Source: Sphingobium sp. TCM1
GTDB taxonomy: Bacteria; Pseudomonadota; Alphaproteobacteria; Sphingomonadales; Sphingomonadaceae
NCBI RefSeq assembly: GCF_001650725.1
Contig: NZ_LXVX01000016.1
Coordinates: forward strand, 124,001 to 188,000
Reading direction: 5' to 3'
Length of the DNA stretch: 64,000 bases
Part shown: piece by piece, positions 29,288 to 38,974 of the stretch
Numbering within the stretch: position 1 is the stretch's first letter
Layout of the letters: each line of letters begins with the position of its first letter
Notes under the pieces: generated by a model
What the model was told of the DNA's origin: nothing
The model's input: only the letters and a program-made list of their open reading frames with translations
Database searches by the model: none
Translations under genes and position numbers: made by a program

Positions 29288-30889
29288 TCAGGCGGCGGTC
29301 AGGGCCGCCCCGCGCACGCCGTCGTCGACATGGTCCACGAACTGGGCGAAATTGTCCACGAACGCCTTTACCAGGGTCGCGGCGGTTTCGTCATAGGCGT
29401 CCTTGTCGGCCCACATGGCGCGCGGGTCGAGGATGGTCGGTTCGACGCCGTTCACCGCGACCGGCACCTGGAAACCGAAATTCGGATCGGTGCGGAACGC
29501 GACATCGTTCAGGCTGCCGTCCAGCGCCGCATTGAGCAGCGCGCGCGTCACCTTGATCGGCATCCGCTTGATGCCCGGCATGGTCGCCTTGCCGCCCGCC
29601 CAGCCGGTGTTGACCAGCCAGCAGGTGACGCCGCCCTTGTTGATCCGCTCCTTGAGCAGATTGCCGTAGACGCTGGGGTGACGTGGCATGAACGGCGCAC
29701 CGAAGCAGGTCGAGAAGGTCGCGGTCGGCTCGGTCACGCCGATCTCTGTGCCCGCAACCCGCGCGGTATAGCCCGACAGGAAGTGATACATCGCCTGCTC
29801 CGGGGTCAGCCGCGCGATCGGCGGCAGGACGCCATAGGCGTCGGCGGTCAGGAAGATGATGTTCTTCGGGACCGGACCCAGATTCTTCTCCGACGTGTTC
29901 GGGATGAAATCGATCGGGTAGGAACCGCGGCTATTCTCGGCCAGGCTGTTGTCGTCCAGGTCAATCGTGCGGGTTTCCTCGTCGATGACCACATTTTCCA
30001 GGACCGTGCCGAACCGCTTGGTGGTGGCGAAGATTTCCGGCTCGGCCTCGGCCGACAGGTTGATCATCTTGGCGTAGCAGCCGCCCTCGAAATTGAACAC
30101 GGCGGTATCCGACCAGCCATGCTCGTCGTCGCCGATCAAGGTCCGGGACGCATCGGCCGACAGCGTCGTCTTGCCGGTGCCGCTCAGGCCGAAGAAGACG
30201 GCGGTATCGCCGTTCGGACCGATATTGGCCGAACAGTGCATCGGCATCACGCCCTTGGTCGGCAGCAGATAGTTGAGGATGCCGAACACCGACTTCTTCA
30301 TCTCGCCGGCATAGGACGTGCCGCCGATCAGGATCAGCTTCTCGGTGAAATTGACCGCGATCACGGTTTCGCTGCGCGTACCGTGACGGGTCGGATCGGC
30401 CTGGAAGGTCGGCAGGTCGATGATCGTATATTCGGGCGTGAAGCCGGCCAGTTCATCGGCGGTCGGACGCACCAGCAGGGTGCGGATGAAGAGGTTGTGC
30501 CACGCGCGCTCATTGATGACGCGGACGTTGACGCGATGCTCGGGCTGCGATCCGCCGAACAGGTCGGCGACGTAGAGCGTATCCTTCTCGCCCAGCGCCT
30601 TGAAGAAATCCTCCTTCAGCGCCGCGAAATGCGCCGGCGTCATCGGAACGTTGGTCTTGCCCCACCAGACGGTGTCCTGGGTCTCGGCGTCCTGGACGAT
30701 GAACTTGTCGCTGGCCGAGCGGCCGGTGTGCTTGCCGGTCTTGACGACCAGCGGGCCGTCCTTGGACAATATGCCTTCCCCATTGCGGATGGCTGCCTCG
30801 ACCAGCGGCGCGGTGCCGAGATTCCAGAACTGATCGGCACGCGTGGAAATGCCCTGGTCCGCCAGGGTGATTGAGGATTTGGCCTGCAC
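29288..30889 (-). CDS. pckA: Phosphoenolpyruvate carboxykinase (ATP)
   Basis: A 533-residue ATP-type PEPCK converting oxaloacetate to phosphoenolpyruvate, the gateway of gluconeogenesis from organic acids. Signatures: [13 protein letters not shown], the P-loop [18 protein letters not shown], and [10 protein letters not shown]. Length is typical. It is divergent from chvI-chvG; in Agrobacterium and other alphaproteobacteria pckA is next to and controlled by ChvGI, so the 270-base gap (30890-31160) probably holds both promoters. Confidence 0.97.
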   Translation of the reverse strand: MQAKSSITLADQGISTRADQFWNLGTAPLVEAAIRNGEGILSKDGPLVVKTGKHTGRSASDKFIVQDAETQDTVWWGKTNVPMTPAHFAALKEDFFKALGEKDTLYVADLFGGSQPEHRVNVRVINERAWHNLFIRTLLVRPTADELAGFTPEYTIIDLPTFQADPTRHGTRSETVIAVNFTEKLILIGGTSYAGEMKKSVFGILNYLLPTKGVMPMHCSANIGPNGDTAVFFGLSGTGKTTLSADASRTLIGDDEHGWSDTAVFNFEGGCYAKMINLSAEAEPEIFATTKRFGTVLENVVIDEETRTIDLDDNSLAENSRGSYPIDFIPNTSEKNLGPVPKNIIFLTADAYGVLPPIARLTPEQAMYHFLSGYTARVAGTEIGVTEPTATFSTCFGAPFMPRHPSVYGNLLKERINKGGVTCWLVNTGWAGGKATMPGIKRMPIKVTRALLNAALDGSLNDVAFRTDPNFGFQVPVAVNGVEPTILDPRAMWADKDAYDETAATLVKAFVDNFAQFVDHVDDGVRGAALTAA

Positions 30890-31160
30890 GCCTTTACTCC
30901 CGATATAACAATGTCGGATCGCCGATTTTTATCTGGCGACCAATCCGCCGCTCATGCGCCGCGTCTTCGCGCGTCGGCATGGCTGCGGACACTTCGGCCA
31001 TAAGGCTTTGCGGAACGGCCGTCAAATCGGGGCGGACGGCCATTCGTCCCGAATCTCGGCAGTTGCGCCGCAGAGCGTGCCGCCACCCCTTCCTTGCGGC
31101 TGGGCGAACCATGGTCTAACGCTCGGAACATTCTCCTTTCTGCTCACTCCGGGTAATTGC

Positions 31161-31865
31161 ATGACCGCCACCATCGCCCTTGTGGATGATGACAAGAATA
31201 TCCTGACTTCCGTGTCGATCGCGCTCCAGGCCGAAGGCTTCCTGACGCGCATCTATTCCGACCCGGAAGGCGCCTTGAAAGCGCTGCTCGACAATCCCGC
31301 CGACCTTGCCGTGTTCGATATCAAGATGCCCCAGATGGATGGCCTGGAGCTGCTGCGCCGCCTCCGCGAAAAGAGCCAGATGCCGGTCATTTTCCTGACC
31401 TCCAAGACCGACGAGCTGGACGAGGCGCTGGGCCTGGCGATGGGCGCCGACGACTATATCTCAAAGCCCTTCTCTCAACGGCTGCTGATCGCGCGCATCC
31501 GCGCCATCCTGCGCCGGGCGGAGGTCAGCAAGGCGACCGAGGAACCGGACGAGCCGGTCGCCGACCCCATAGTGCGCGGCCGGCTGGAAATGGACCCGGC
31601 CCGGCATCGCGTGAAATGGGGCGGCAAGGACGTGACCCTGACCGTCACCGAATTCCTGATCCTCGAAACGCTCGCCCAGCGACCGGGCGTGGTCAAGAAC
31701 CGCAACCAGCTGATGGATGCCGCCTATCAGGATGACGTCTATGTCGACGACCGAACCATCGACAGCCATATCAAGCGGCTCCGCCGCAAGTTCCGCGAGG
31801 TGGACTCCGATTTCAACGCAATCGACACGCTCTATGGCGCCGGATACCGATTCTCCGAGGAATGA
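31161..31865 (+). CDS. chvI: Response regulator ChvI (OmpR family)
   Basis: A 234-residue transcription factor: receiver domain (1-115) with Asp10/Asp11, phospho-acceptor Asp53 in [11 protein letters not shown], Thr80 and Lys102, then an OmpR/PhoB winged helix ending with [10 protein letters not shown]. ChvI responds to acidity and envelope stress in alphaproteobacteria. ATG 31161 starts just before the conserved TIALVDDD; a 69-codon upstream frame extension is non-coding in character. Its 3' end overlaps chvG by 32 bases. Confidence 0.93.
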   Translation: MTATIALVDDDKNILTSVSIALQAEGFLTRIYSDPEGALKALLDNPADLAVFDIKMPQMDGLELLRRLREKSQMPVIFLTSKTDELDEALGLAMGADDYISKPFSQRLLIARIRAILRRAEVSKATEEPDEPVADPIVRGRLEMDPARHRVKWGGKDVTLTVTEFLILETLAQRPGVVKNRNQLMDAAYQDDVYVDDRTIDSHIKRLRRKFREVDSDFNAIDTLYGAGYRFSEE

Positions 31866-33429
31866 CGCGGCGGCGCTCGCGGTGCGCTGGTCGGGACGGC
31901 TGAGTCTCACCCCGCGCATCCTTGCGGTCAACGTGTTCGCCCTCGCCCTGCTGGCGGGCGGCTTCTTCTATCTCGACAGCTATCGCACGCGCATCGTCGA
32001 TGACCGGCTGGAACAGTCGGCGCGCGAACTGAAGTTGCTCGCCATCGGCCTGGACAATGCGCCTGCCGACCGGCAGGATCGTCTGATCGCCGCCTATTCG
32101 CGCCAGACCGGAGACCGGGTCCGGCGCTATGACGCCACCGGCGCGCTCGCCGCCGACAGCTTTGCCATGGACGCGCCGCGCTACCGGTTGCGCCTGCCCT
32201 CGGAGGAGGAATGGCAGCGCCATGTCGCCCGCTTCCTCGACAAGGTGGTCGACCGTGTCGTTTCCGCCGACCGACCGCCCGATTTCGAGGAACCGGCACA
32301 GGACCGCGCCACCGCGTGGCCCGAAGTCATGCTGGCGCGCAAGACCGACCGCCCCGCAGCAATGAACCGCTACGCGCCGGACCGCACCTTCATGATCTCC
32401 GCCGCCGTGGCGATGAAGGACGGCGGCAGCCTGCTCGCCACCGAAAATGCGCGCGACATCACGCGCATCGTCCGCGCCGAACGGCTGCGTCTTGGCATGG
32501 TGCTGGCGGTCGCGGTGCTCGCCTCGGTGCTCCTGTCGCTCTTCCTCGCCCGCACCATCGTCCAGCCGCTCCAGCGCCTGGCGCGGGCCGCCGTGCGCGT
32601 CCGCCTCGGCCGCGCACGCGAAGTCACCGTGCCGCGCCTGCCCGAACGGCGCGACGAGATTGGTATGCTGGCCCGCGCCCTGTCCGACATGAGCCATGCG
32701 CTGCGCCAGCGGATCGACGCGACCGACGCCTTCGCCGCCGATGTCAGCCATGAACTCAAAAATCCGATCGCCTCGCTGCGCTCCGCCCTCGATTCGCTGG
32801 AGCGGGTCGACCGGCCGGACCTGCGCGCGCAACTCATGGCGATCGCGCAGGACGATGTCCGCCGCCTCGACCGGCTCGTCACCGATATCGCCGAAGCCTC
32901 CCGCGTAGACGCCGAACTGTCCCGCACCCGCTTCGAGCCGATCGACCTCGGCCTCCTGATCGAGAAGATGGTGCTGGCCCGCGAGGCGCGCGGCGTGCCG
33001 CGCGGCGTCCGCCTCGCCTTCGCCCGCCCGCGCAAGGATGTCGCGGTCGTGCTGGGCGAGGAGGCTCGGCTGATCCGCGTCCTCGACAATCTCATCGACA
33101 ATGCCGTCTCCTTCTCGCCAGAGGGCGGACTGGTGCGGATCATCGCCACCGTCGCCGACGACCAGATTTTGGTCAGCGTGGAGGATGAAGGACCGGGCGT
33201 CCCCGTGTCCGAGCGCGAGCATGTCTTCCGCCGCTTCCACAGCGTCCGGCCAGAGGGCGAGATTTTCGGCAAGCATTCCGGCCTCGGCCTCGCCATCGCC
33301 CGCTCGATCGTGGAGGGGCATCAGGGCCGCATCAGCATTGGCGACCGCGAAGATGCGCAACGCGGCGCCTGCTTCGTCGTGCGCCTGCCCATGGCGGTGG
33401 CCCGCGATCCCGGCATCGTTTCGGAATAG
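31834..33429 (+). CDS. chvG: Sensor histidine kinase ChvG
   Basis: A 531-residue inner membrane kinase. First membrane helix near 28-47 ([19 protein letters not shown]), a periplasmic sensor region, second helix near 225-245, HAMP linker, HisKA box DVSHELKNP with His306, and HATPase motifs [14 protein letters not shown] and [12 protein letters not shown]. It phosphorylates ChvI. In relatives the periplasmic inhibitor ExoR senses acid; no exoR gene is here. The ATG at 31834 lies within chvI, indicating coupled translation. Confidence 0.93.
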   Translation: MAPDTDSPRNDAAALAVRWSGRLSLTPRILAVNVFALALLAGGFFYLDSYRTRIVDDRLEQSARELKLLAIGLDNAPADRQDRLIAAYSRQTGDRVRRYDATGALAADSFAMDAPRYRLRLPSEEEWQRHVARFLDKVVDRVVSADRPPDFEEPAQDRATAWPEVMLARKTDRPAAMNRYAPDRTFMISAAVAMKDGGSLLATENARDITRIVRAERLRLGMVLAVAVLASVLLSLFLARTIVQPLQRLARAAVRVRLGRAREVTVPRLPERRDEIGMLARALSDMSHALRQRIDATDAFAADVSHELKNPIASLRSALDSLERVDRPDLRAQLMAIAQDDVRRLDRLVTDIAEASRVDAELSRTRFEPIDLGLLIEKMVLAREARGVPRGVRLAFARPRKDVAVVLGEEARLIRVLDNLIDNAVSFSPEGGLVRIIATVADDQILVSVEDEGPGVPVSEREHVFRRFHSVRPEGEIFGKHSGLGLAIARSIVEGHQGRISIGDREDAQRGACFVVRLPMAVARDPGIVSE

Positions 33430-33493
33430 GACGAAGGACCGACGCCACGGCCATTTCCATCGCCGTCAACACAGGGTAGAAGAAGGCAGGGGT

Positions 33494-33925
33494 ATGGCGC
33501 GCGCACTTTCATCCGAAACGCTTCATGCGACCAGCGTGGCCATAGGCGGCCGCGCCGTTCTGCTGGCCGGGCCTAGCGGTGTGGGCAAATCCGACCTTGC
33601 ACTCCGCCTGATCGACCGCGGCGCGATTCTGGTCAGCGACGACTATACGCTGGTGAAGCGCGTCGATGGCCAGCTGATCGCTACGGCGCCGGACACGATC
33701 GTGGGGCAGATGGAGGTGCGCGGCCTCGGCATCGTCGCCATGCCCCATGCCGACGCGCCGGTGGCACTGGTCGCCGACCTGTTCGACAAGGTCGACCGTA
33801 TGCCGCTCGATCCGGTATTCCGCGCGATCGCCGGGGTCCAGATCCCGATGGTCAAGATCGCGCCGTTCGAAATTTCCGCCGCCATCAAGGTCGAACTGGC
33901 GCTCCGGACGCTCGCCCCGCTATGA
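33494..33925 (+). CDS. hprK: HPr kinase/phosphorylase, short alphaproteobacterial form
   Basis: A 143-residue enzyme that corresponds to the C-terminal kinase domain only; the N-terminal domain of Gram-positive HprK is missing, as usual in Alphaproteobacteria. Walker A GPSGVGKS at 26-33, then LVSDDYT and the EVRGLGI motif. It phosphorylates and dephosphorylates a serine of HPr, encoded 1.4 kb downstream. ATG 33494 is close behind GGCAGGGG. Stop and the rapZ start overlap (ATGA). Confidence 0.93.
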   Translation: MARALSSETLHATSVAIGGRAVLLAGPSGVGKSDLALRLIDRGAILVSDDYTLVKRVDGQLIATAPDTIVGQMEVRGLGIVAMPHADAPVALVADLFDKVDRMPLDPVFRAIAGVQIPMVKIAPFEISAAIKVELALRTLAPL

Positions 33926-34854
33926 ACGCCCCCCATCCCAAGACCATCCTGCTGCTGTCCGGCCTGTCGGGCGCGGGCAAGACCACCGCGCTCAAGACGC
34001 TGGAGGATATGGGCTGGGAAGTAGTCGACAACCTGCCCCTCCTGCTGCTCGACCGGCTGCTCGACACGCCGCTGGCCGCCGGGCATGAGCCGGGCGACGA
34101 CCGGCCGCTGGCGCTGGGCATCGACGCGCGCACGCGCGGGTTCGACGCCAATGCCATCGTCCAGCGGATCAAGGCGCTGCGCGAACGACACGGCCATGAT
34201 GTCGAGACGCTGTTCCTCGACTGTTCCGGCACCGAACTGGAGCGCCGCTTCGCCGAGACGCGCCGTCGCCACCCGCTGGCGCTGGACCGCCCCGCCGCCG
34301 ACGGCATCGCCCGCGAACGGGAGTTGACCGAGCCGCTACGCCGCTGGTCCACCCAGGTCATCGACACCACCAGCTTCACCAGCAACGCCCTGCAACAGGA
34401 AATCCGCAACCGCTTCTCGCGCGAGGGGCTGTCGGAACCGGTGCTGACCATCCTCTCATTCGGCTTCTCGCGCGGGGTGCCGCGCAACGCCGACCTGATG
34501 TTCGACATGCGCTTCCTGCGCAACCCGCATTGGGACGATGCGCTGCGGCCCCGGACCGGGCTGGACCCGGACGTCGCCGCCTATGTGATGGCGGACCCGG
34601 CCTATGAAGAGGCGCTGGGCCGGATCGAGGATCTGCTCGTCACCCTGCTGCCGCGCTACGCGGAGGGCGGAAAGACCTATATTACCGTGGCTTTCGGTTG
34701 CACCGGCGGGCGGCATCGCTCCGTCCACGTCGCGACACGGGTCGCGAAACACTTGCAAGAAGCGGGCTTTTCGCCCACGGTCTTGCACCGCAATATTGAA
34801 TCGGTGCCCCAGGACAGTCTGGAGAAGCGCCGTCCGGGAGGCCCGAAAGCATAA
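33922..34854 (+). CDS. rapZ: RNase adapter RapZ (YvcJ family P-loop protein)
   Basis: A 310-residue nucleotide-binding protein, Walker A GLSGAGKT at 14-21, the family C-terminal domain with ITVAFGCTGGRHRSVH. In E. coli RapZ controls glucosamine-6-phosphate synthesis by directing RNase E to small RNA GlmZ; in Alphaproteobacteria its target is unknown. It overlaps hprK by four bases and precedes a PTS EIIA, the usual order in this class. Confidence 0.95.
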   Translation: MNAPHPKTILLLSGLSGAGKTTALKTLEDMGWEVVDNLPLLLLDRLLDTPLAAGHEPGDDRPLALGIDARTRGFDANAIVQRIKALRERHGHDVETLFLDCSGTELERRFAETRRRHPLALDRPAADGIARERELTEPLRRWSTQVIDTTSFTSNALQQEIRNRFSREGLSEPVLTILSFGFSRGVPRNADLMFDMRFLRNPHWDDALRPRTGLDPDVAAYVMADPAYEEALGRIEDLLVTLLPRYAEGGKTYITVAFGCTGGRHRSVHVATRVAKHLQEAGFSPTVLHRNIESVPQDSLEKRRPGGPKA

Positions 34855-34882
34855 TCATGACACAGGTGGGCCGCACAAGCAG

Positions 34883-35287
34883 ATGATCGGACTCGTACTC
34901 GTCACCCATGGATCGCTCGCGACGGAATTCGTCGTGGCGATGGAGCATGTCGTGGGGCCGCAGCAGCAGATCGAGACGATCTGCATCGGCCCGGAAGATG
35001 ACATGGAGCTGCGCCGCGCCGACATCGCGGCGGCGGTAGCCCGCGTCAATGACGGCACCGGCGTGATCCTGCTGACCGACCTGTTCGGCGGCACTCCGTC
35101 CAACCTCGCCATCTCGCTGCTCAAGGCCGGCGAGATCGAGGTGATCGCCGGCATCAACCTGCCCATGCTCATCCGCCTCGAAAGCGCGCGCAAGGTGATG
35201 GACGTGCGCGCCGCGGTTGCCGCCGCGCGCGAAGCCGGGCAGAAATATATCAGCGTCGCGTCGGAACTGTTGGGCAGCACCACATGA
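34883..35287 (+). CDS. PTS EIIA component, mannose family
   Basis: A 134-residue EIIA-Man type protein; the phospho-accepting His9 lies in LVLVTHGSLA, and VILLTDLFGGTPSNLAI is the family signature. No membrane EIIB/C/D follows, so it is part of the regulatory PTS found in Alphaproteobacteria rather than of a sugar uptake system. ATG 34883 is used; the overlapping upstream frame is a shadow of rapZ. It overlaps the HPr start by four bases. Confidence 0.93.
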   Translation: MIGLVLVTHGSLATEFVVAMEHVVGPQQQIETICIGPEDDMELRRADIAAAVARVNDGTGVILLTDLFGGTPSNLAISLLKAGEIEVIAGINLPMLIRLESARKVMDVRAAVAAAREAGQKYISVASELLGSTT

Positions 35288-35556
35288 ACGAAATCAGCCA
35301 GGAAGTCCGGATCAGCAACAAGCGCGGCCTTCACGCGCGCGCCAGCGCCAAGTTCGTCACCCTGGCCAGCGGCCTCCCCGCCGACATCACCGTCAGCAAG
35401 GACGGCAACCACGTCACCGGCACGTCGATCATGGGCCTGATGATGCTCGGCGCGGCGATGGGCGACAGCATCACCATCAAGGCCACCGGCCCCGAAGCCG
35501 TCGACGCGCTCGGCAAGCTCGTCACCCTGGTCGAGGATAAGTTCGGCGAAGAGTGA
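35284..35556 (+). CDS. ptsH: Phosphocarrier protein HPr
   Basis: A 90-residue HPr. His17 in KRGLHARASAKF accepts phosphate from enzyme I; Ser48 in TSIMGLMML corresponds to the serine modified by HprK. Together with hprK and EIIA-Man it forms a regulatory phosphorelay. Enzyme I is not found directly downstream, where the operon appears to end; in many Alphaproteobacteria it is encoded elsewhere. Confidence 0.95.
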   Translation: MNEISQEVRISNKRGLHARASAKFVTLASGLPADITVSKDGNHVTGTSIMGLMMLGAAMGDSITIKATGPEAVDALGKLVTLVEDKFGEE

Positions 35557-35579
35557 CGCCGCCGCGTTACAGCTATAGT

Positions 35580-35670
35580 CAGCGGACACTCCACTCCAGT
35601 TGACGGGAGTGGCAGCGAGGCTGGGTGCGGCCAGGCCGGACTTGATCGCAACACGGTGGGCTGTCCGCCG
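35580..35670 (+). ncRNA. Candidate structured RNA upstream of the ABC-F gene
   Basis: GCGGACA (35582-35588) can pair with TGTCCGC (35662-35668), closing a region with an internal perfect 7-bp hairpin (CCACTCC 35591-35597, GGAGTGG 35606-35612) and a second one around CTGG/CCAG (35621-35634). No T-run follows. It resembles the layout of a multi-branched leader RNA, but I do not recognise a known family, and chance pairing in GC-rich DNA is possible. Confidence 0.35.
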
Positions 35671-35774
35671 CGCCGCTGCGCGCTTCCCCGATGCCCCCCG
35701 CGCTCACGCCCGGCTTGCCACCCTGGTTCCGACCGCTTACATCACGCCCTCACCCTTCCGAAAGGATCGCCGCC

Positions 35775-35888
35775 ATGGACATCGCCCTGATCGCACAGCC
35801 CCCTCGCTCTGCCTTCGGGAAAGCCCCTGTCCATGCCTGCGCCCCTCTCTGCCATCACGCTTTCCAACCTCGGCTGGTCCGCGCCTGA
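35775..35888 (+). CDS. Candidate leader peptide overlapping the ABC-F start
   Basis: A 37-codon frame starting with ATG at 35775, preceded by AAAGGA at a usable distance (nine bases). It overlaps the ABC-F start in another frame by 56 bases. The base run CATGGACA at its start (35774-35781) is exactly complementary to TGTCCATG (35828-35835), which contains the ABC-F ATG. Translation of the leader would open this pairing. The peptide has a HACAPLCHH stretch and no known homology; ABC-F resistance genes in other bacteria are known to have leader-controlled expression. Confidence 0.4.
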   Translation: MDIALIAQPPRSAFGKAPVHACAPLCHHAFQPRLVRA

Positions 35889-37428
35889 CGGGACACCCGT
35901 CCTTACCGGGCTGGACTTCCGTTTCTCTCCCGAACGCATCGGCCTGATCGGTCGCAACGGGGTCGGCAAGTCGACCCTGCTCGCGCTGGTGGCGGGCGAA
36001 TGTCGCCCCGCGACCGGCGATGTCCGGGTCGGCGGCAACATCGCCATGCTCCGCCAAACGCAAGCGCCCGAGACCGGACAGACCATCGCCGACCTGTTCG
36101 ATGCGCGCGCCGCCCTCGCCCTGCTCGACCGGGCCGAGACCGGCGCAGCGACAATTCCAGAGCTGGAGCAATGCGACTGGACCCTGCCCGCGCGCCTCGC
36201 CGATGCGCTGGCGGAGGTCGGCCTCGCGACCGATCCCGCCACGCCGCTGGCGCATCTGTCGGGCGGTCAGCGCACCCGCGCCGCGCTGGCGGCGGCCATG
36301 GCCGCCCGGCCCGACTGGCTGCTGCTGGACGAACCGACCAATCATCTCGACGCCGATAGCCGGGATGCTCTGATCGCGCTGCTCGGGCGCTGGCGCGGCG
36401 GCGCGATCATCGTCAGCCATGACCGGACGCTGCTGGAACGGATGGACTCCATCGTCGAACTGACGGGCCTGGGGCTGACCCGCTATGGCGGCAACTGGTC
36501 GGCCTATCGCGCGTGCAAGGCGGTCGAACTGGCCGCGGCCCATCATGCGCTGGACCATGCCGAGCGCTCGGCATCCGACCTCGCCCGCAAGATCCAGCGC
36601 GCGACCGAGCGAAAGCAACGACGCGACGGCGCGGGCGCCCGCCATGCGGCGAAAGGCGACATGCCCCGCATCCTGCTGGGCCAGCGCAAGAACCAGGCGG
36701 AGCGGTCCGGCGGGAACGCCGCCCGCCTCGCTGAGAGGCAGCGCGCGCAGAGCGAAAGGACGATCGCCGACGCCCGCGCGCAGATCGAAATTCTCGCCCC
36801 GCTGACCGTTGCCCTTCCTGCCGCCTGCGTCGCGACAAACCGCACGCTGCTGAGGCTGGAGGATGTGACCGCCGGCCACGATCCTGCCGATCCGCCGATC
36901 CGCAATCTCAGCTTGGCCATGACCGGCCCGGAACGAATTGCCATCACCGGCCCCAATGGCGCGGGCAAATCGACATTGCTCCAACTCGTCGCCGGCCAGA
37001 TCGCGCCGCTGTCGGGCGTCCTGCATCGCCCGATCGCCTGCGCCCTGCTCGATCAGGATGCGGGGCTGCTCGATCCTGGCGCGACCATCGCCGACAATTT
37101 CGCGAGACTCCATCCCGGCACGACGCGCAACGCCGTCCATGCCGCCCTCGCACGCTTCCGCTTCCGGGCCGAGCTGGCGCTGCAACGGGTGGAGGCATTG
37201 AGCGGCGGCCAGCGGCTACGCGCCGCGCTCGCCTGCGTACTGGGCGGGGAAACACTGCCGCCGCTGCTGCTGCTGGATGAACCGACCAACCATCTCGACC
37301 TCGATTCGATCGCGACGATCGAACAGGGGCTGGCCGCTTATGACGGCGCGCTGATGGTGGTCAGCCATGACCCCGCGTTTCTCGACGCCATCGGCATCTC
37401 GCGCCGGATCGCTCTCCCCGCGCGCTGA
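35833..37428 (+). CDS. ABC-F family ribosome-associated ATPase
   Basis: A 531-residue soluble protein with two ABC domains and no membrane segment. First Walker A GRNGVGKST, signature LSGGQRTRAAL, Walker B WLLLDEPTNHLD; second GPNGAGKST, LSGGQRLRAAL, LLLLDEPTNHLD. Between them is a basic linker (IQRATERKQRRDGAGARHAAKG region) that in ABC-F proteins reaches into the ribosomal E/P site. ABC-F members either assist translation or protect against ribosome-targeting antibiotics; which applies is not shown. The ATG is within the proposed hairpin with the leader ORF. Confidence 0.92.
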   Translation: MPAPLSAITLSNLGWSAPDGTPVLTGLDFRFSPERIGLIGRNGVGKSTLLALVAGECRPATGDVRVGGNIAMLRQTQAPETGQTIADLFDARAALALLDRAETGAATIPELEQCDWTLPARLADALAEVGLATDPATPLAHLSGGQRTRAALAAAMAARPDWLLLDEPTNHLDADSRDALIALLGRWRGGAIIVSHDRTLLERMDSIVELTGLGLTRYGGNWSAYRACKAVELAAAHHALDHAERSASDLARKIQRATERKQRRDGAGARHAAKGDMPRILLGQRKNQAERSGGNAARLAERQRAQSERTIADARAQIEILAPLTVALPAACVATNRTLLRLEDVTAGHDPADPPIRNLSLAMTGPERIAITGPNGAGKSTLLQLVAGQIAPLSGVLHRPIACALLDQDAGLLDPGATIADNFARLHPGTTRNAVHAALARFRFRAELALQRVEALSGGQRLRAALACVLGGETLPPLLLLDEPTNHLDLDSIATIEQGLAAYDGALMVVSHDPAFLDAIGISRRIALPAR

Positions 37429-37431
37429 GCC

Positions 37432-38961
37432 TCAGTGCGCCGCCGACGTGTCGACCGTCCCGGTGGGCCGCGGCGCCAGCCAGACGATCGCGGCGGCGGC
37501 GAACAGGACCAGCGCGGAAATGAAGAAGACATGGTCGACCGCGATCACGATCGCCTCCTGCTCCACGATGTTGGAAATGGTCTGCCGGATCTGCTCGGTC
37601 GACAGACCCATCGCGCTCAGTTGGGCCTGCACGTCGCCCGGCTGCAAAACGCTCGCCAGTTCGTTGCGGGACACGCGCTGCGAATCGCCCCATCCCGTCA
37701 GCACCAGCGATGTCGCGATCGCGATCGCCATGGTACGGACGAAATTCTGCAACCCCGCCGCAGACGCAGTCTCGCTCGGCAGCACCGACCCCAGCGTCAA
37801 CGTGGTCAGCGGGATCATGAAGAAGGGCATGGCGAAGCCCTGGATGAACTGCGGCGCGGCCATGGTCCAGAAATCGACCCCGCTGGTCCAGTGCGCGCGC
37901 CACAAGGTCATCAGGCCCAGCCAGAATACCGCCCCGGAAATCATCAGCCGCGGATCGACCCGGCCCATGAAGCGGGCGGCGAAAGGCGCCGTCATCAGCG
38001 CCGCCATCGCGGTGAAGGCGGTCAGGATGCCCGCCCAGGTGGCGGTGTAGCCTTGGGTCGTCTGCAACCATTGCGGGATAATAACGATACCGGAAAAATA
38101 AGCCCCGAAACAGAGCGCCAGCGAAAAGACGCCGGACGAAAAGCCGATATGGCGGAACACGCGCAGGTCGACGACCGGATGCTCCTCGGTCAGTTCCCAG
38201 ATGATGAATGCCAGAAAGCCGATCGCCGCCAGCACCGCCAGGATGACGATCGTCGTATCGGCGAACCAGTCATGGTCGCGGCCGATGTCCAGCATCACCT
38301 GCAGGCAGCCGATCCAGAAGACCAGCAGGAACAGGCCCATCTTGTCGATCGGCACGCGCGCCGTATCCGTCTCCACCGGCCGCAGAAGCGCCTGCGCGGC
38401 AAAGACGCACAGCACCGCGATCGGCAGGTTGATGAAGAAGATCCAGTGCCAGCTCCAATTGTCGCTGATATAGCCGCCGATGATCGGTCCCATGGCCGGT
38501 CCCAGCAGCGTCGTCATCGCCCACAGGCCCATAGCCCGCGATCGCGTCTCGGGAGGAAAGATACGCATCAGCAGGGTCTGCGACATGGGCATGATCGGCC
38601 CGCCGCAAATGCCTTGGCCGACCCGGGCCGCGACGATCATCCCCAGCGTCATCGACAGTCCGCAAATCAGCGAAAAGAATCCGAAGCCGATCATCGCCAG
38701 CGTGAAGACCCTGACCACGCCGAAGCGCGCGGCGAGCCAGCCGGTGAGCGGCACGCAGATCGCTTCCGCCACCGCATAGGATGTGATGATCCACGTCCCC
38801 TGGTCGGGAGCGATGCCCAGGTTGCCGGCGATGTGCGGCACGGAAACATTGGCGATGGTGAGGTCCAGCACCACCATGAAGTTGCTCATGGCCAGCACCA
38901 GCCCGGCCAGCGTCCGGGTGCGCGGCGAAAGCCGCGAAAAAATCTCGTCGTCGCTGCTCAT
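37432..38961 (-). CDS. emrB: DHA2-family MFS drug exporter (EmrB-like)
   Basis: A 509-residue inner membrane transporter with 14 helices. The DHA2 signature is visible in NFMVVLDLTIANVSVPHIAG and GWLAARFGVVRVF. With the adjacent EmrA-like adaptor and NodT-like channel it forms a tripartite pump that exports toxic compounds across both membranes using proton motive force. Start 38961 has AAGGA ten bases upstream; the frame extends 49 codons further as a shadow of emrA. It ends four bases from the convergent ABC-F gene. Confidence 0.92.
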   Translation of the reverse strand: MSSDDEIFSRLSPRTRTLAGLVLAMSNFMVVLDLTIANVSVPHIAGNLGIAPDQGTWIITSYAVAEAICVPLTGWLAARFGVVRVFTLAMIGFGFFSLICGLSMTLGMIVAARVGQGICGGPIMPMSQTLLMRIFPPETRSRAMGLWAMTTLLGPAMGPIIGGYISDNWSWHWIFFINLPIAVLCVFAAQALLRPVETDTARVPIDKMGLFLLVFWIGCLQVMLDIGRDHDWFADTTIVILAVLAAIGFLAFIIWELTEEHPVVDLRVFRHIGFSSGVFSLALCFGAYFSGIVIIPQWLQTTQGYTATWAGILTAFTAMAALMTAPFAARFMGRVDPRLMISGAVFWLGLMTLWRAHWTSGVDFWTMAAPQFIQGFAMPFFMIPLTTLTLGSVLPSETASAAGLQNFVRTMAIAIATSLVLTGWGDSQRVSRNELASVLQPGDVQAQLSAMGLSTEQIRQTISNIVEQEAIVIAVDHVFFISALVLFAAAAIVWLAPRPTGTVDTSAAH

Positions 38962-38974
38962 CGCCCGGCTGTCC

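Noticed and set aside
31813..33360. Minus-strand frame opposite chvG
   Set aside because: Antisense shadow; chvG has complete kinase motifs.
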